Shown: positions 20,700 through 32,935 of the stretch, piece by piece | Position numbering within the stretch: position 1 is the first letter of the stretch | How the letters are laid out: every line of letters begins with the position of its first letter | From: Polytrichum commune | Lineage: Eukaryota; Streptophyta; Polytrichopsida; Polytrichales; Polytrichaceae | Direction of reading: 5' to 3' | DNA length: 64,000 nt | NCBI GenBank assembly: GCA_950295325.1 | Contig: OX485808.1 | Span: 23,892,527-23,956,526 of the forward strand | Position numbers and translations under genes: made by a program | The notes under the pieces: model-generated | Database searches by the model: none | What the model was told of the DNA's origin: nothing | What the model saw: only the letters and a program-made list of their open reading frames with translations

Positions 20700-23459
20700 T
20701 CAAATCATACATAGTGCCCAACGATACCCGGGAAGTTTTTGGGCATAGTCGGTCAAGATCCTAGTGATTCTAAATCCATCCGGTTACATGTTGGCATCTT
20801 CTTATTGTGTTTTTATTCGTTTAAGGTATATTCTACAGATTCCTCTAAAATGATCGGTAATTATCATAAAGTCTACAACTTCAAAACGTTATTTCTTAAA
20901 TTCAACCGGTTTGTTTGTAACTAACCACCGATTCATCCTAGACATAGGTCCCCAAGTCACTTGAGGTCAATCCGTGCAATCTCAACTGTTGGTAGCATGG
21001 AAGTTGGGACTTACCACTTCACACGGTGTCCCAAGTCCTAAGTCCCAAAAATGACATGGTGCCTACATGGCAACAACTTCTTGGAGGTGAGGCTTGAGAG
21101 ATGTGTTGAGTGTTGGGTCGAGCAAAAAGCTAGACCCAACTCTCAGCCCAAGTCTTGCAAATTATTTTTGCATAAAATAATTGAGATCCAACTCCAATGA
21201 TAATTAATCATAATTTAATGGTTTCTTGAAGCTCAAGAGTTGGGACTTGGTCTCCATTTTGGGACTCTCTAACATGTGGGATTTGGGACTTGGGACATGT
21301 GACATGGGACCCCACATGAACCAACTTTTAATGTAATGAGGGAGGGGGAGGTTTCAAAGCTAGGTGGGGCCCATCTCCACGAAGGAAATCTAGAAGCACT
21401 TACATTGGAGAGGCAAGAACAAGAAATAAGGACACAATATCTCTACTTTTGACAAGCATAATTTAATGGACAAAATCGTCCTTTGTACTCCTTTGCTATG
21501 ATTGGTGGCTAGGGTGTCAAACTCAAGACGCATGGTGCATTACATTACTTAGTGTACAACTCTCATTCCGTGAGCCCTCAAAATACGACAGTGAGGTGCT
21601 CAAAAAGATGTGCATGGAGACTCGGATACAAACTAAACCCCCACGATCTCGCTATTATGTTTTGAGGGCCCGCTGTCGGGTAGAGAGGGGTCCGCTTTGG
21701 GAAAGCACTGGGCTTTTGGCTGCAACTAGATTTGCTTGCCGGACCGTCGAATCTTCTTGTCTTCAAAAGTCTCGGTCTTCAATTTCTTCAAAACTTCAAA
21801 CTCTTTCCTGTTGGCCTATCCTGTTGCGGCTCTAAACGGGTTAAGGGTAATGGTAGGGTGATAAGAAACACATGCCTTGGACAGGTAGAACGAGACGTCA
21901 AAACACGAGCTGACGTCCGACAGATTGGCTCCTAAACTTTCAAACCCACGGTGACCAGCAATCGCGCCTCACCAATGGGAACAACAGAATACAACCTTGT
22001 GGGTCATTAATCCCACTTCGTTGTCACAAACACGAAATGAGGCTTTTATGGTTTCCCACAAAAACCCGAAACAATTTAACGATGCAAAAAAAAACAAGTA
22101 CAACTAGCCTCCAAAGCCAGTTGGGAATCACAAAGAAAAATGACAACGAACCACAAGCCACAACACACTTGAATTTTGGAAATTCTTCAAGTCTTCAAAT
22201 CTTCATATGCACACCAAATTGATCGAATCATATCTTTACAAAAAAAACTAACGGTAAGTGCTACACTTCCTCAAAGGTTTGTTGCAAACAAAAGGCTTGT
22301 CCGTCTTCTATGGTCAGTCGAAGTCTCAGCCCTTCTTTGCAAGAGCCAACAGACCTCCCTCCACTCAAACTAGCACAACTTTTGGTTTTTTTTGCTAACT
22401 TCCATTCAAGCAAGTGATCACTCTCGAGAAAACAACACCATGAAACGCAACTCCTGTATTTTTTTTATTTCAAAATTCTCGTAAAATCCACTCACACACC
22501 ATGAGCTTCCAACCACAACAACCCAAAAACAAACTCTCCTCTCTCCAACCTCTTCTCTCCCTCTGAGTCTTCTCTCCAACCACACATGTGAGATAAGCCC
22601 AAAAATCCTCCTCTTATCCTCATCACATAGCTTCTAATTATCCATTGGTCTAAAAATAAACTAAGGATAAAACTAGAAGTAAGACTAAAAGAGATAAGCT
22701 AAGAGTAAACTAAGAGTAAAAAAGAGAGATAAGATTAAAAGGGTAAACTAAAAGTCACTAACAATAAACAAAAAGGTAATCTCTAGATGATAAAATTGCT
22801 CAAGATGTACACTAAATATTGTATTCAATGTCATATTATATTTTATGTCATCATGATAACTTTTCTAATGACGTTTTCTATGAATAAGTTTACAAGTATT
22901 GTCACGGAATATTGAAATGTCAATGATATTTATGTCAATTCTTGAATCAAAGTTTGGAATTTTTGCATCCTAGCAATCAAGTAATGAAATCCCCGGTTGA
23001 GGACTCTTCATTGGAAACCTAAATGATGTGCATGGGTCACTATGACATTAAAACCCCAACATATGACAAGTTTATAGAGAAAACAAAATGTATACGTACT
23101 AATGGTATGCTAGAAAATAGACTCATGTATTTATACTAAGCTTCTAGAGGTAGAGAAATGTCATTTTAATATATATTTAATGATATTTTTTTGGGGGCAT
23201 GCATACAACTCTTCTCACTAGGCAAGGCTCACACTTTTTAGCATCTATATGATGTAATGAATCTTGAAAAGCAAGTCCGCCCTCTATGTGCCTAGATCAA
23301 ATCATAGGCCATGAGACATATCATTTCTTTCATGCCCTACCCTTTGAACTTGCTCCCACATGTTTCATCAAATAATGTGGGACATCTAGAACTCAAGATG
23401 TTGAGTGGAAATTTGTTTTTCTGTTCTACCAATTGAAATGTTTGGGATTTGGGGACTTG
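20700..23459. other. Non-coding interval upstream of the NLR locus
   Basis: No convincing gene is present. About 20720-20880 is a copy of a repeat also seen at 48140-48270 and, inverted, near 56780-56890. 21000-21320 contains repeated text around GGGACTTGGGAC and AAGTCCCAA. 22790-22930 resembles 49930-50110 (GTACACTAAATAT and AAGTTTACAA blocks). Open frames here are short and lack protein character. Confidence 0.5.
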
Positions 23460-23652
23460 TAATGTAGACTTGGAAAGGTCTTGAAAGTACCTTTTCGACG
23501 GTACATTACACGCTCTAGAACTTTTAAAAATTACAGTTGCAAAACCAAAAAGAAAAAACTTTAGTCATCTAGCGACTATAGATCAAGGTGGTCAAAAGAA
23601 TTGCAATGGGAAAACAATTGTGGTTTTTTATCACATAGTTTTCTACTACACT
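23460..23652 (+). repeat. Degenerate relative of the CACTA-type MITE
   Basis: Its right half matches the MITE at 35597-35930: GGAAAGGT near the start, GGTGGTCAAAAGAA, GCAATGG, TGTGGTT and the end TTTTCTACTACACT against TTTCTACTAGTG. The left half is eroded, so no clean target duplication can be read. Confidence 0.6.
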
Positions 23653-24553
23653 AAATAGGAAGTTTTGCGTTTTATACACAAAATAAGAATGCATACACTA
23701 AATATGAATAACCCTATGAAAGCAAGTAACATTAAATGCAAACTCAACATTAAATATCAACTATGGTAATATGTGGAAGTTACATGTTTTAATTTAGTGT
23801 TAGTAAGGATATGAAAAGAAAAGAAAAGAAATCATAAAAGGAGATTTCCAACATATTTTCTAGCAAATCTTCTACCACTAATTATCAAAGAATTGAAAAT
23901 TAGTGTTGAGCAAGATGTGGTGGTAACAACATTAAATTTAAATGAACACTTAATATCTTATTTAATGTAGTGACAACACAAGGTACATGTCACATGTAAA
24001 TTACATTGAACATGTACAAATTAAATCGCTTGCTTTTTGTAAAAAACGTTGTGAAAAGATTTGCAAGCCCTATCTTTGACACATTTAACAAGAAGTGAAG
24101 CCCAAGAGAAGACAAAAGAATGGTCAAACTTGAATTTATATCAACACTGCCCTTTTTGGGCATGTATTAATAAACACCAGTACATTCATTTTTTGGTGCA
24201 TGGTCATTCTTCTTGTCCACATTTGATTTACACCTACTGAGGGGCCCAAGGCTTTCAAAATTATTTTTATAAGAAGTTGGACCATGGAAGTCAAACCATG
24301 AACTCGGACCAATGACAAAGGCCCTCTTTCATGGTCCGCCTTTATGGTCCATAGTGTAAACCAACCCTTAGATATATTAACATCCCACAAATTCTCCATT
24401 GACTAGAGTAGAGTAGACTAAAGTAGAGTAGAGTAACATGTGTTTCGGCTTAATCAAAATTGAGTCCCACCTTGATCGAAATGCATGTACCATGTAGATT
24501 GTTGATGGGAACCAGACCAGGAATAGGCGCATCTAATATTAATACAATAATAA
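23653..24553. other. AT-rich non-coding interval
   Basis: No gene is supported. The stretch includes a short TAGAG-rich simple repeat at about 24410-24435, and the sequence TTAGTGTTGAGCAAGA near 23900 recurs near 51065. Confidence 0.5.
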
Positions 24554-24693
24554 TGTCGTGCACCGCTCCATGAGGAGTGCCCAAAACACCATGGGCACAA
24601 TGAGGACCCCAAAGTGACACCCGGGACTTGTTGCGCCGTTGGTGAGAGGGCCCAAGTGATCATAGTGTGGGAGAGGGCCCCGGGCGTTGGGAA
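24554..24693 (-). mobile_element. Split LTR copy D/E, 3' part
   Basis: On the minus strand this is the last 140 bases of the TGTCGC...GCGACA LTR family, ending in the family terminus at 24554. It breaks off at GTTGGGAA, the same internal point at which the copy at 42030-42860 starts. The two pieces are one LTR split by the hAT element between them. The 5-bp flanks, AATAA at 24549-24553 and AATAG at 42861-42865, fit a once-mutated target duplication. Confidence 0.8.
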
Positions 24694-26400
24694 CAACGTT
24701 TTTATATCTGGCTATACATATGTTTTTTGCTACACTAGTTAGGGCCATGCTATGTTTACACATGGTTTATTTTGAAAATGCCCGTTGGGTTAGCCTCAAA
24801 CCGGGTCGGGCGGCATGCATTGTAGCCAACCCGGCCCCGTTACCATGGTGTTAGAGGCCACCCCCCGGCTCAATCACGGCCACCCGTATCGCCGTCGATC
24901 TAACGGCCGAGGGATAGGGGGCCCAAACCCTAACCCTCACTCCAACCCCTCGCCTCTTCCGTCATCTCCGTCATCTCCTCCCTTTGCTGCCTTCGCCACC
25001 CCAAGCCCGTTGTGTGCTTCTCCATCGTCGCTCTGCTCCTCTCTTGCCGCTCTAAAGCCACATGTGCTCCTGCTCCTGCTCCGCTCTCGCTCCCGGCACC
25101 TGCTCCTGCTCCGCTCCGTTCCTTGCACCTGCTCCGCTCTTGAGTCCTTGTAGTTGCCGCTCCCGCTCCCTGCACGTGCTCCGCTCTGTGCACCTGCACC
25201 CGACTGGCAACTGCACCTAGTTCCTTCCCCGCGCCGTGTTTGTTGATGTGGCCGCTCCTTGTTGCTCCATCCCCGCTGCTTCATCCCCGCTCTTTGGCGC
25301 TCCATCCTTGGTCCTTGGCGCTCCATCCCCGCTCCTTCCCTGCTCTGTGTTTCTTCATCCCCCTCTGTGTTTCTGCATCCCCGCTATGTGGTGCTCCATC
25401 CCCGCTGCTCCATCCTCCGTCCTTGCTGCTCCATCCTCAGTGCCTCACATGTCATCTTCACTTTGTATTTGGTAGTTGAACCCTTTAGATCTCTTGGAGT
25501 TATGGGTGTGTAGGTTGGTTGGTGATTGTGTGGCGGCGGCTGCACTTACAAAATCTACAGTTTATTGTTTGAATGAATGTTCAAATTTAAACCTCCATGG
25601 CCATTTTGAATCCGCAAGGCAAACTCCCAACCATCACCCCATTTCAATTTTTTTTCCCTTTCCTCATTTTTTGTCTTGGACTTTGCATTTCAAGTTCTAA
25701 TGGCCCCTTCTCATGTGTTCTTAGGTGGAGGATGTTGCAGATTGCTTAATGCATTGCCACCGTGGGCACCAACGGTCCCCAATGCGGCCCGGGCCAACAA
25801 AAAGTCCCCACCGTCCTATGGTCTGCCGGGTTTTCGAGGCAGGCCCCGGCAAGTTTAGACTCCCTCCACGCCGGGCGCCTAGGTTTTTGCAGGTGGGCAC
25901 TTTTTGTTTAACTTTGGCTTGTTTCCGAGCCAAACCAAGCCAAGCCATGCCGCGCTGCTCCCGCTCCAGCTCTTTCTCTTTCTCTGTCTTTTTTTTCCTT
26001 TATTTCTGCTCATTGGGGTGTGGACAAGGGTTATGGGACATGTTCTTGTGGCCCTCTCCTTGTATTTGAGGAGGAATACCTCACATGTATAGGCTGTAGC
26101 CATATTTTTGAGCATTCTTCCCATGGACAACCGCCCTCTTTGTGGTCTTCGGACCTCTCACCCTTTTCCAATGTTTTGGTGAGGTTTTTGTGGGTTCTCT
26201 CATTGCTGAAGTGGTGTTTCATCCTTGTTAGGACGCATCCTTTGCTAGTTTTTGGCTCCCCTTCGCCGCATGTATTTGTGATTGCAACCTTAAGTGCTTT
26301 AAATCCTTGCTGGTTGGTTTTTTAGGTGGTCTTGTTTGTAGTTTGAAGTTGTTAGGTCGTTGGGTGCCTTCTTTTTGTTATTTTCTTCGTTTTGGCCATA
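24694..26400 (+). other. 5' arm of the hAT element with a pyrimidine-rich leader
   Basis: No protein domain is recognised. From about 24920 to 25450 the plus strand is dominated by C and T with recurring CTGCTCC, GCTCCATCC and CCCCGCT units, so open frames appear on both strands by composition only. This looks like the promoter and leader, possibly with an intron, of the hAT transposase that resumes at 37879 after MULE-2. Confidence 0.5.
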
Positions 26401-26410
26401 GTTGTGACCA

Positions 26411-26465
26411 GAGGGAAGCTAAGACATGAGCAATGAGCAGTGAGCAATAACACGTGATCGATGGT
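26411..26465 (+). repeat. MULE-2 left terminal inverted repeat
   Basis: After the first 16 bases come three heptamers, TGAGCAA, TGAGCAG, TGAGCAA, then TAACACGTGATCG. The pattern is matched by the reverse complement of 37820-37878 (TGAGCGG, TGAGCGA, TGAGCAG, TAACTTGTGAACG). Confidence 0.85.
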
Positions 26466-26706
26466 GCCAAATATAGTAATTGGGCACGGTTTTAGGGTAC
26501 ATATTCTAATATTGGCATTTTTTTCTTTGCAATTTAAGAATTATAAAGTACTCACATTTTGATTGAACAAGAGTGAAGGGAGCACATTATCATAGATATT
26601 TTAAAAAACCATCAGTCCTTTGCTGATTTTTATTATAAAAATCCACACTAATACATGTCACTTACCAAAATTCTTAAACATGCGGTTGAATACAACACTT
26701 GGAATA

Positions 26707-29700
26707 TTACTCACATTCGACAACACCTGCAAGTTCAAGGAGTTGCATAACCTCATTGTAGGAGTATGTTGGAGCGTGAATGAACTTGTCACTACTGTAA
26801 TCCACCTTACACAAAAATCTAAACACATAGTAAAGATGTTTGCAATACACCCATTTCCCTTTCTTTCCCAAAGATTGAGATGACATTTTCGTGAAGTTAG
26901 GGCATGTACAATGTGGCATGTCAGCAATTGTGACACAATATTTGATGTTATCCTTGGAGACGATGTTGAATAGGACTCCAAATCCTGGATATGGAATGGC
27001 AGTTACTCCAACTACATAGTAACCGTCCATGAGTCCAGCGTTCTCCCATTTGTTTTTGTGATCTGCCGTCGGTGCTCCTAGATTGCGGCGCACCGTCTTT
27101 CCAAACCTGGAAGTTGGATGGGCATCTGGTTTTTGTGATACACGAAAATCCGTCCGAGGAATCAGGAGCGTCGCAATTGTGGAAAGCCTACGGCGAGGAG
27201 AGAGAACCTCCCTTTGTTGTAATTGGAATCCAGCATCTTCGAGCGCCAATACCTCCTGCCTTGAGAGATTGGTACCTATCTTTACAGGCCATGTGCTGGG
27301 TACTATAGGCCAGTCTAACACATATTTCTTCTTGCTACCACTTACACAACGTTTGATGTCGTCAGGGCAAAACCAAAACTCGTACTCCACATTGTTGGTG
27401 GAGCGGTATTCTTTCTTCAATCCCTTGTATGTAGGAGCAGGGGTGCCATGTTTGTAAGTTCCAACTTTGGCATTGCACAAAGACCCTGTATTGGCTTGCA
27501 TCGCCCAACATCTTTTGGCAGAGTTGGATGGCAATCTTGCAATATGCCAATGAGAAGAAGGGCAATCAGTCTCTAACACCGATGTGGTATGTGCCACACC
27601 ATACTCTGCAGAATTCAAAGATTCCTCTATGCATGCCCTTTTAACCCTAGTGTTAGGATGAGGAATCAAGTAGTTCACTTTGTCGGGTCGATGTGAGTCG
27701 CAATCTGCACCTGGCGGCAGATCAAGTTTTCGTTTGGTAGATCCAAACAGCTCAGACCCCTCCAAAGCACAATCCCTTGTATTCAGATCTTCAGCCCCCG
27801 CATAGGATTTCATGGCATCTGCTAGTAGCTTTGGATCTCCACACCGGGCAGCAGCCTTCAACTTCAAGGACGCAGAATCAGGGCCTTTACCAGTAAAACC
27901 TCCTCTCAACCACGATCTATAATTTGCAATCTGCATGAATGCACGGATCAAATCGTCCACTGTTGCTTCATAAAGACAAGTCATCTTGTTTCCAGACTGT
28001 TGGAGCCATTTGTTGTGCATTGTCTCTGCAAGGTTACACGTCGGCATTTCTGCACGTTCATCTATATTCATATCCTGCAAACATTACACAAATCATAGTA
28101 GATTGTATATATCATGGATATTCAAAATTAAATAATATTGGAAAAACATAGTAATGATGCACTTACAAGAATCATATGACCACCCCATTGCCTATAACGG
28201 AAATGCCAAAACCCCAACCACTCGGAGAGCCCGTGAATGTCTTCTTCTGTGGCAGCTCCAGATGACAACCACCATGAACGAATAACATGATATTTGGTTT
28301 CGGCTGCGTCCATTGTTTTCGCGTCTTTGTAATCTTTGCATAGTTGTTTGTGCTGAAACTGCAAAGATGCCTTGATATATTTTTGCATCACCTTGTCCAA
28401 GTTTTGTGACCAATGGAAAATACAAGTGCGCTCACGACCCACCATTGGCAGACTTGGGTCACCTCCACCATATATCTTCCTGACCGCATTCCAATTTGCT
28501 TGAGCACTGTCCGCCATAAAACCTTTGAAATTCACGGTTAACACTCTATTCTCCGTCATAACAATATTCAAGTTTTCCCATAAAAGAGTTTGAGCTGCAC
28601 CATCTTCAGATTGCATGTCACAACACGCAATGGTCAATACCTTACAATACTCGCTATCGTACACATGACACGCAAGGGTGGTCCAGTCCTTCAGACGTTT
28701 AACGTGGTCAAACATTATCCATGAATTCTCCATATCTCCTCCCTCCTGCATACGCATAACAAGATCCACACCACTCCCCGGAAGATCTACTGACATTTTG
28801 AAGACAAATACTTTGTCTTTGGACTGTCCGGGGAACCTACTAGCATGAACGTACTTAAAGCGCGAATGGTCTTTGAGCGCCATGATACTATCCATCGTAC
28901 CCATTCCACTACGAACAAATCGCTTTGAGCCGGATACGAAATTCCGACAATTTGAAGAGGCAAGAGTACTAAATTTATCCATGACGACCTCCAAAGACGA
29001 ACCTGTCAAGTGATGTCTTTCACTGTTTGATGCAGATTTTAGGAGGTAGTCTGCCAAAAATTGTTTGCTCGCTCCCATTACTATAGCGGAGTTTTTGGCA
29101 GTGGGTGTTTTTATGACCTCATTGGCAACACATTGGTATGCAATGTCCAAAGATTCACGGCATGTACCATTGGACACAGGGTGGTCATGCACGCCTAGAT
29201 GAATACAAGCCCTGGCCATTTCAGAAGATGTGGAGTGCACATATATTATGCGAGCAGGGCATAAAGCTATGCATATAGGTGTGGAATGACAAACCTTACA
29301 TTCCAATTTGGACCTCTCAGGGGCAATAATACCCATAGAGAATGGGGTAGGAGTTGACCCGGCCCATTCGGTGTTGTTGCGCTCGCCTGCATTGCGATGC
29401 ATATAATCACAAAAATCATTAGAGCATTGGAGATGACCTGCACAAGTAGAACGTCTGAAGGTTAATCCAAAATCATTTTGGATATTTGTGGTTTTGGTGG
29501 TGCACCAAGGGTGTCCGTCGCACATCTTATCCATGTCATCCATCGAACGACCATAGGCGCTTGGAACTCCAAATGGCACAGGGGGCAATACAAACAAAAT
29601 GTCACCGTCAAAAGAGGAGGGCAGATACTTAACATCTCGCACCTCTATGCTGTCAAAATCAATGGACGCAAGATCCGACTTGGATCTTTTCCTAGACTTT

Positions 29701-29729
29701 GTTTGTTTCAATGCATCGACAATATTCAT
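26707..29729 (-). CDS. Mutator-like (MULE) transposase with GCM-type zinc finger, DDE core and SWIM domain
   Basis: Exon 1 (29729-28167) and exon 2 (28074-26707) join in phase 0 across a 92-bp intron with GTAAGT donor and TTGCAG acceptor. The product has about 976 residues from the ATG at 29729; no in-frame stop is seen. N-terminal Cys/His clusters (HPWCTTKTTN...CAGHLQCSNDFCDYMH and CKVCHSTPICIALCPARIIYVH with IHLGVHDHPV) resemble WRKY-GCM1 zinc-binding domains. The catalytic core has candidate aspartates in IACCDMQSEDG and FMADSAQANWNAV, followed by RTCIFHWSQNL. The C-terminus carries the SWIM motif CTCPNF...YCKHLYYV. It would cut and move the element, acting in the nucleus at the terminal repeats. 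The true start could be further upstream if an extra exon exists. Confidence 0.85.
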
Positions 29730-29788
29730 ACCCACTGATGAAGAAAAATTGTGTAGCGGGGGACGTTGTGATACTTAACCATGGTGTG

Positions 29789-30301
29789 CTACTTCACATA
29801 CAGAGGACTGTAAGGAGATTTGGGAAGATCCATAGGGGGTTTTGAAGGGGTGGAATCTTTACTTCTAAATGGAAATGGTGATGTATCAGAAAGGTCAACA
29901 GCAGCACAAATGTCATCTTCAGAATCCGACAACACTATTACACTATCATCAGTAGGTTCCAATTTAACAGTGACGATACTTGGAACTTGAACAGTTGATG
30001 TACCAGATTCATTTGTCAAAATGACAGTAGAAGCTTGCATCTGAGAATTAGAGAGTCTCATAACTCTATATGAACCAGGTTCTAAACTCCACATAGAACC
30101 ACCCTCACTTCTATTCTTTTGCATCAAGATTGTTCTAGACACCTCTCCACCTACAGAGTATATCTCTTGCTCGACGTACATGGTTTCTACTTGGAGGTTG
30201 AATCTCAAATCAAGCAAATCTTCTAAAACAACTACACAACCATCACTTCCAAGAGGCAAAATGAAGGGTATAAAGGATCCATGAGCACGGATGGTAGCCA
30301 T
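29789..30301 (-). CDS. Hypothetical protein with SUMO-interaction-like motif
   Basis: A 170-codon open frame lies just upstream of the transposase on the same strand, from ATG 30301. The product has a hydrophobic N-terminal third and, near residue 118, the motif DDSVIVLSDSEDD. A hydrophobic core followed by Ser and acidic residues is the classical form of a SUMO-interaction motif. A Pro/Ser-rich tail follows. I could not find a splice that fuses it in frame to the transposase with good donor and acceptor, so it is listed as a separate gene. It has no visible counterpart in MULE-1. A role in nuclear SUMO-dependent targeting is only an inference. Confidence 0.5.
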   Translation of the reverse strand: MATIRAHGSFIPFILPLGSDGCVVVLEDLLDLRFNLQVETMYVEQEIYSVGGEVSRTILMQKNRSEGGSMWSLEPGSYRVMRLSNSQMQASTVILTNESGTSTVQVPSIVTVKLEPTDDSVIVLSDSEDDICAAVDLSDTSPFPFRSKDSTPSKPPMDLPKSPYSPLYVK

Positions 30302-30729
30302 GAAGAATGTGTGGATGCAATATACATCATACTATGGAAAACATGACCTATTTGTATTGTGTCTTGGCAATCTTAATCCGTGGACTTGAAAAATATACTA
30401 TATGAATGTCTATTGAAAGAAATGGTGCACATGGGCTGGTAGGTGTAAAGAAGGTAATGCCAGTTGTTGATTATATTGGGTAGACAATGACCAATGTAAG
30501 GAAGATATTTTAATAGCGTATCTTTAGCTTTCAAATAAAATTCAATATCTTAATGTTTGGGTTCTAAAGATGGTGGTGGTGGGCCTTTAATAATTCTTAA
30601 ATCCCAAAGAAGAAGAAGACATAATGAGTGATGATCTGTTTCAAACTTCTTACAACTTCAAAGTGAGGTAGAGCTTTTAGGTTATGCAAAAAGCGAATGT
30701 AGAGAATTGATAGATTTTTAAGGTTGCAA
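30302..30729. promoter_or_regulatory. Divergent intergenic region of MULE-2
   Basis: About 430 bases separate the minus-strand small ORF and transposase from the plus-strand methyltransferase-like gene. It is AT-rich and would have to carry the promoters for both directions. I see no unambiguous TATA box position. Confidence 0.4.
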
Positions 30730-31507
30730 ATGCAAGAACGGGATTATGCGACACCAACAAAGCGGAAGAGAAAGAGGGGTGGTTTTAAGTACTCCACCAA
30801 AAAAGCATTGGCGAGATCAAGAATGGGGAAAAGATTGAGTAGGGTCGATGAGGGAGAGGCATTTTTGACATCGAGAACTATATTGTTTAAGCCCGGAGAC
30901 GAAGATACTTACACCGATGGGCTCGGCTCAACACCTTACATTGGAGGCGAACCCAATACAGAAAGAATTACGGACACCCAAAAATCTTCTGGAGCCGAGG
31001 ATGAAGGGGAAACTCAATATACAAGAGAAGTAAGACTCAATATTCATTTCTCATTTTGTAAATTCAATTGCAAGTTTTATACACATGTTGAAAGTACAAT
31101 TGATATGAAGGTGGATACATATATTTTTTGTGGGCAAATATATGTTAAAGTTTTGAAATTTGAGATTTTGGGTAATACCTAAGTGAAGTCGTTCTTGAAA
31201 TGGATGTCATTGAGGTGAAGGTTATGTAGTTGACCATATACATTGTTACATTTACGGTTTAGAACTCAAATAAGTCATAGTTGACGTGTGTATCCTTGAG
31301 GGTGAAGGTAAACATCGAGGACGAGGACGAAGAAGACAACTTGAATGAAGATGAAGAAGGAGAGGACGGTATAAAATATGAACTAAGAGGAGGCTTGATA
31401 GACGAAGCAAGAGGAAGCATGGAAATCGATGGAGGAGGCGACTTCACCGCCGCCCAAAAATCTCAGGCAAGCATTTTGAAAGTGAACTTGAATGCTTGAA
31501 AAGTTTC

Positions 31508-32935
31508 TTAAAGATTGAGGACACGGATTTCATCACTTCCTCCTTACCCTTGGTTTCATAAGGTGCTGAGAATGAGACATTAACCCACAAAATAAAGAAA
31601 TAATGAAGCAAGAAATCCCTAAAATGAGTCTCGGTTCCGTGACTAGGTTTTTTGAAATTTATGGGTTTTCTTCTTGCTCTTCAATTCTTGCTTTTGTCTT
31701 TCTTTTTGCACTTGTTTGGGTTCATTGCTTGTATCTTGCCTTGATAGGTATGCTTACAAGTTATTGATAAGTATGCTTGATGGGTTAGTATGTGGTTTCA
31801 AGAATTTCAATGAAGAAGCTTCATTGTTGAAATTGAAGCTTGAAATGAATCTATAAGTTTGAGGTCACGGATTTCATGACCTCCTGTTCACCCTTGGTTT
31901 GGTAAGGTGCTGAAAATTGAGACATTGATGTGTACAAAAAGAAGAAAATGAAGAAGTTAGAAAAAACTTCAAAATTCCAAAAAAATGAGTCTCAGTTCCA
32001 AGACTAGGTTTTTTGAAATTTCTGGGTTTTCTTCTTGCTCTTCAATTCTTGCTTTTTTCTTTCTTTTTGCACTTGCTTGTATTCATCGCTTGTGTCTTGC
32101 ATTGATAGGTATGCTTACAAGTTATTGATAAATATGCTTGATGGGTTAGTATGTGGTTTCAAAAATTTCAATGAAGAAGCTTCATTGTTGAAATTGGAGG
32201 TTGAAATGAATCTATAAATTTGAGGTCACGGATTTCATGACCTCCCGCTCACCCTTGGTTTGGTAAGGTGCTGAAAATGGGGACATTGATGTGTACAAAA
32301 AGAAGAAATGAAGAAGTTAGAAAAAACTTCAAAATTCCGAAAAAATGAGTATCGGTTCCAAGACTAGGTTTTTTGAAATTTCTGAGTTTTTTTCTTGCCT
32401 CTTCAATTCTTGCTTTTCTCTTTCTTTTTGCACTTGTTTGGGTTCATTGCTTGTGTCTTGCCTTGATAGGTATGCTTACAAGTTATTGATAAGTATGCTT
32501 GATGGGTTAGTATGTGGTTTCAAGAATTTCAATGAAGAAGCTTTAAGGTTGATATTCAAGCTTGAAATGAATCTATAAGTTTGAGGTCACGGATTTCATG
32601 ACCTCCCGCTTACCTTTGGTTCGGTAAGGTGCTGAAAATGGGGACATTGATATGTACAAAAAGAAGAAATGAAGAAGTTAGAAAAACTTCAAAATTCCGA
32701 AAAAATGAGTCTCGGTTTCAAGACTTGTTTTTTTGAAATTTCTGGGTTTTTTTCTTGCCTCTTCAATTCTTGTTTTTGTCTTTCTTTTTGCACTTGTTTG
32801 GGTTCATTGCTTGTGTCTTGCTTTAATGTGTATACTTGGAGGTTGTTAGATAGTTTGTTTGTTGTTTTTGCGGTGTATCCTAGAATTTCAATGAAGAATC
32901 TTCAAGGTTGAAATTGTTGCTTTAAATGATTCTAA
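31508..32935 (+). repeat. 360-bp tandem repeat array in intron 1
   Basis: There are four head-to-tail units. The marker ATGAGTNTCGGTT begins at 31624, 31985, 32345 and 32705 (periods 361, 360, 360). Each unit carries an open stretch beginning around CLFNSCF with SFCTCLGSLLVSC, a short direct motif GAGGTCACGGATTTCATGAC, and T-rich runs. It lies within the long first intron of the ParB-methyltransferase-like gene. The repeated open frames are not accepted as genes. Confidence 0.9.

Noticed and set aside
24930-25513. Several Arg/Ser- or Pro-rich open frames on both strands
   Set aside because: The region is a C/T-rich low-complexity leader. Open frames arise in all phases from composition, with no domain.
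29735-29789. Fusion of the SIM-containing ORF to the transposase by a short intron
   Set aside because: The only phase-compatible donor (GTCCTC) is poor and the intron would be about 70 bases or less. The better donor GTATGT does not keep the frame.
31674-32911. Four similar open frames read as a gene family
   Set aside because: They are the same frame in each unit of a 360-bp tandem repeat within an intron. There is no domain, and the surrounding non-coding part repeats equally well.
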